In this document: positions 63,033 to 64,000 of the stretch, piece by piece
Numbering within the stretch: the stretch's first letter is position 1
How the letters are laid out: the number at the start of each line of letters is the position of its first letter
Assembly: GCF_026343125.1 (NCBI RefSeq)
Contig: NZ_JAPEMB010000001.1
Location: forward strand, 1 to 64,000
Reading direction: 5' to 3'
DNA from: Streptomyces sp. NBC_00094
Lineage (GTDB): Bacteria; Actinomycetota; Actinomycetes; Streptomycetales; Streptomycetaceae
Length of the DNA stretch: 64,000 nt
Notes under the pieces: generated by a model
Seen by the model: the letters and a program-made list of their open reading frames with translations, nothing else
Database searches by the model: none
What the model was told of the DNA's origin: nothing
Program-made: the position numbers and the translations under genes

Positions 63033-64000
63033 GTGTCCGTTCGTCCCCTGTCTGTTGTGGTGGTGCCGAAGCTCACGGCTCGGATGGCGCGGGCCAGTAA
63101 TCCCCGCGGGACCACGGCCATGTGGGTGCGTGACCATCTCGACGGGCTCTGGGACGACGAGGACTTCGTCTGCTGGTATCCGCGCGATGGCCGGCCCGGC
63201 CTCTCGCCGGCTCAGCTGGCCACCGTATGTGTGCTGCAGTTCCTGCTCAACCTCTCGGACCGGCAAGCAGCCGAGGCCGTCCGGTGCCGTATCGACTTCA
63301 AGTACGCCCTGGCCATGGAACTGGACGATCCCGGTTTTCACCACAGTGTGCTGACGGACTTCCGGGACCGGCTGTCCCAGGACGACCGCGCAGACCAGCT
63401 CCTCTCCCTGGCCCTGGACCGGATGCGGCAGGCCGGCATGGTCAAGGAACGCGGAAGACAGCGAACCGACTCCACCCAGGTCCTTGCCGCAGCCCGAGAA
63501 CTCACCCGCCTGGAACTGCTCCTCGAAGCGGTACGCGCCGCACTGGAAGAAGCTGCCAGTCGCACTCCGGAGATCCTGGACGAGCTGGTGGATGCCGAGT
63601 GGGCCATCCGCTACGGCCGGCCCGTCCGCCTTCCCAGCCAGCCGAGTCATCCCGTCACCCGTCTCAAACAGGCCGGGACAGACGCCCACCGGCTCCTCGA
63701 ACGCCTGCCGCCCCACCAGCGTGGTCCCCGCGCAGAAGTTCTGCGGCAGATCATGGTGCAGAACTTCCTCCTCGATGCCCGCGGCACCCTGCATCTCCGC
63801 ACCGAGAAGGACGGACAGCCCAAGGGAGCTCTCCGGATCGTCTCGCCCAACGATCGCGAAGCCCGTCGTGCCATCCGCGGCAACACCCGCTGGAGCGGCT
63901 ACCTGGTCCATATCACCGAGACCTGCGACGCCGACTCCCACGCCAACCTGATCACGGACATCGCCACTACCACCCCGACCAGAGACACCGAGGCCCTGCC
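63033..64000 (+). CDS. IS1182-family transposase (3' end outside window)
   Basis: The frame from GTG 63033 (V-S-V-R-P-L) is open to the end of the window, over 320 codons. It contains R-A-S-N-P-R-G-T-T-A-M-W-V-R-D, G-L-S-P-A-Q-L-A-T-V, L-S-D-R-Q-A-A-E-A-V-R and Q-R-T-D-S-T-Q-V-L, typical of Streptomyces IS1182 transposases. The first catalytic Asp is in the last of these. The remaining catalytic acids lie beyond 64000, so completeness cannot be judged. Confidence 0.9.
   Translation, partial: MSVRPLSVVVVPKLTARMARASNPRGTTAMWVRDHLDGLWDDEDFVCWYPRDGRPGLSPAQLATVCVLQFLLNLSDRQAAEAVRCRIDFKYALAMELDDPGFHHSVLTDFRDRLSQDDRADQLLSLALDRMRQAGMVKERGRQRTDSTQVLAAARELTRLELLLEAVRAALEEAASRTPEILDELVDAEWAIRYGRPVRLPSQPSHPVTRLKQAGTDAHRLLERLPPHQRGPRAEVLRQIMVQNFLLDARGTLHLRTEKDGQPKGALRIVSPNDREARRAIRGNTRWSGYLVHITETCDADSHANLITDIATTTPTRDTEAL

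Overview
The window is high-GC actinobacterial DNA and almost certainly comes from a Streptomyces. The signs are strong G/C third-position bias, GTG/TTG starts with GGAGG-type ribosome sites, several apparently leaderless genes, Tat-type and alanine-rich signal peptides, an HTH/DUF397 pair, ALF repeats, a class III lanthipeptide synthetase and many GC-rich perfect-stem terminators. The density of insertion sequences, truncated genes and frameshifted genes is typical of a chromosome arm or another accessory region rather than the core. No rRNA, tRNA, CRISPR array or replication origin was seen.

Layout. 1-5 kb: small unlinked genes (helicase-associated tail, ABM-like protein, membrane-anchored protein, HIT-like protein) and a Tat-exported protein of unknown function. 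5.6-8.5 kb: a compact class III lanthipeptide locus (LanKC plus a 37-residue precursor). 8.6-19 kb: an IS-rich stretch with two acetyltransferases and a methyltransferase. Its centrepiece is two related IS5-family elements, one inserted in the transposase of the other, each carrying an extra non-transposase gene. 19-25 kb: a decayed HTH/DUF397 pair, a crystallin-like secreted-protein pseudogene, a phosphodiester glycosidase, a GAP membrane protein and a PHP hydrolase. 25-27.5 kb: a solute:sodium symporter with its DUF485 partner. 28-34 kb: a barstar-like remnant, then a TetR regulator divergent from an oxidoreductase operon (SDR, aldo/keto reductase, quinone oxidoreductase, alpha/beta hydrolase, frameshifted EthD-like gene). 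34-38.5 kb: small secreted proteins, an IstB fragment and a complete IS3 element.

39-46 kb holds a beta-glucan degradation cluster. A GH3 beta-glucosidase and a GH30 glucanase run on one strand, with a divergent GH16 endo-beta-glucanase. The GH30 and GH16 enzymes carry ricin-type lectin tails. Together they could reduce laminarin or fungal wall beta-1,3/1,6-glucan to glucose. 46-50 kb: a secreted-type hydrolase, a wrecked ku (NHEJ) gene fused to another broken gene, and a DUF5685 protein with a remarkable Cys/Gly-rich tail. 50.4-52.6 kb: a PLP enzyme, a YheO/DauR regulator and a truncated RidA gene in one operon. 53-55 kb: IS fragments and an AraC regulator.

55-62 kb is an extracellular locus: a small secreted protein, a trypsin-fold protein lacking two of three catalytic residues, an 1130-residue ALF-repeat protein with a hydrophobic C-terminal end, a probable small membrane protein, and an I36-like secreted protein. 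The trypsin-fold gene is split by an IS5-family element with a clean 5-bp target duplication. I infer this may be a toxin-delivery or surface-conflict system. The window ends with an IS630 remnant and the 5' part of an IS1182 transposase.
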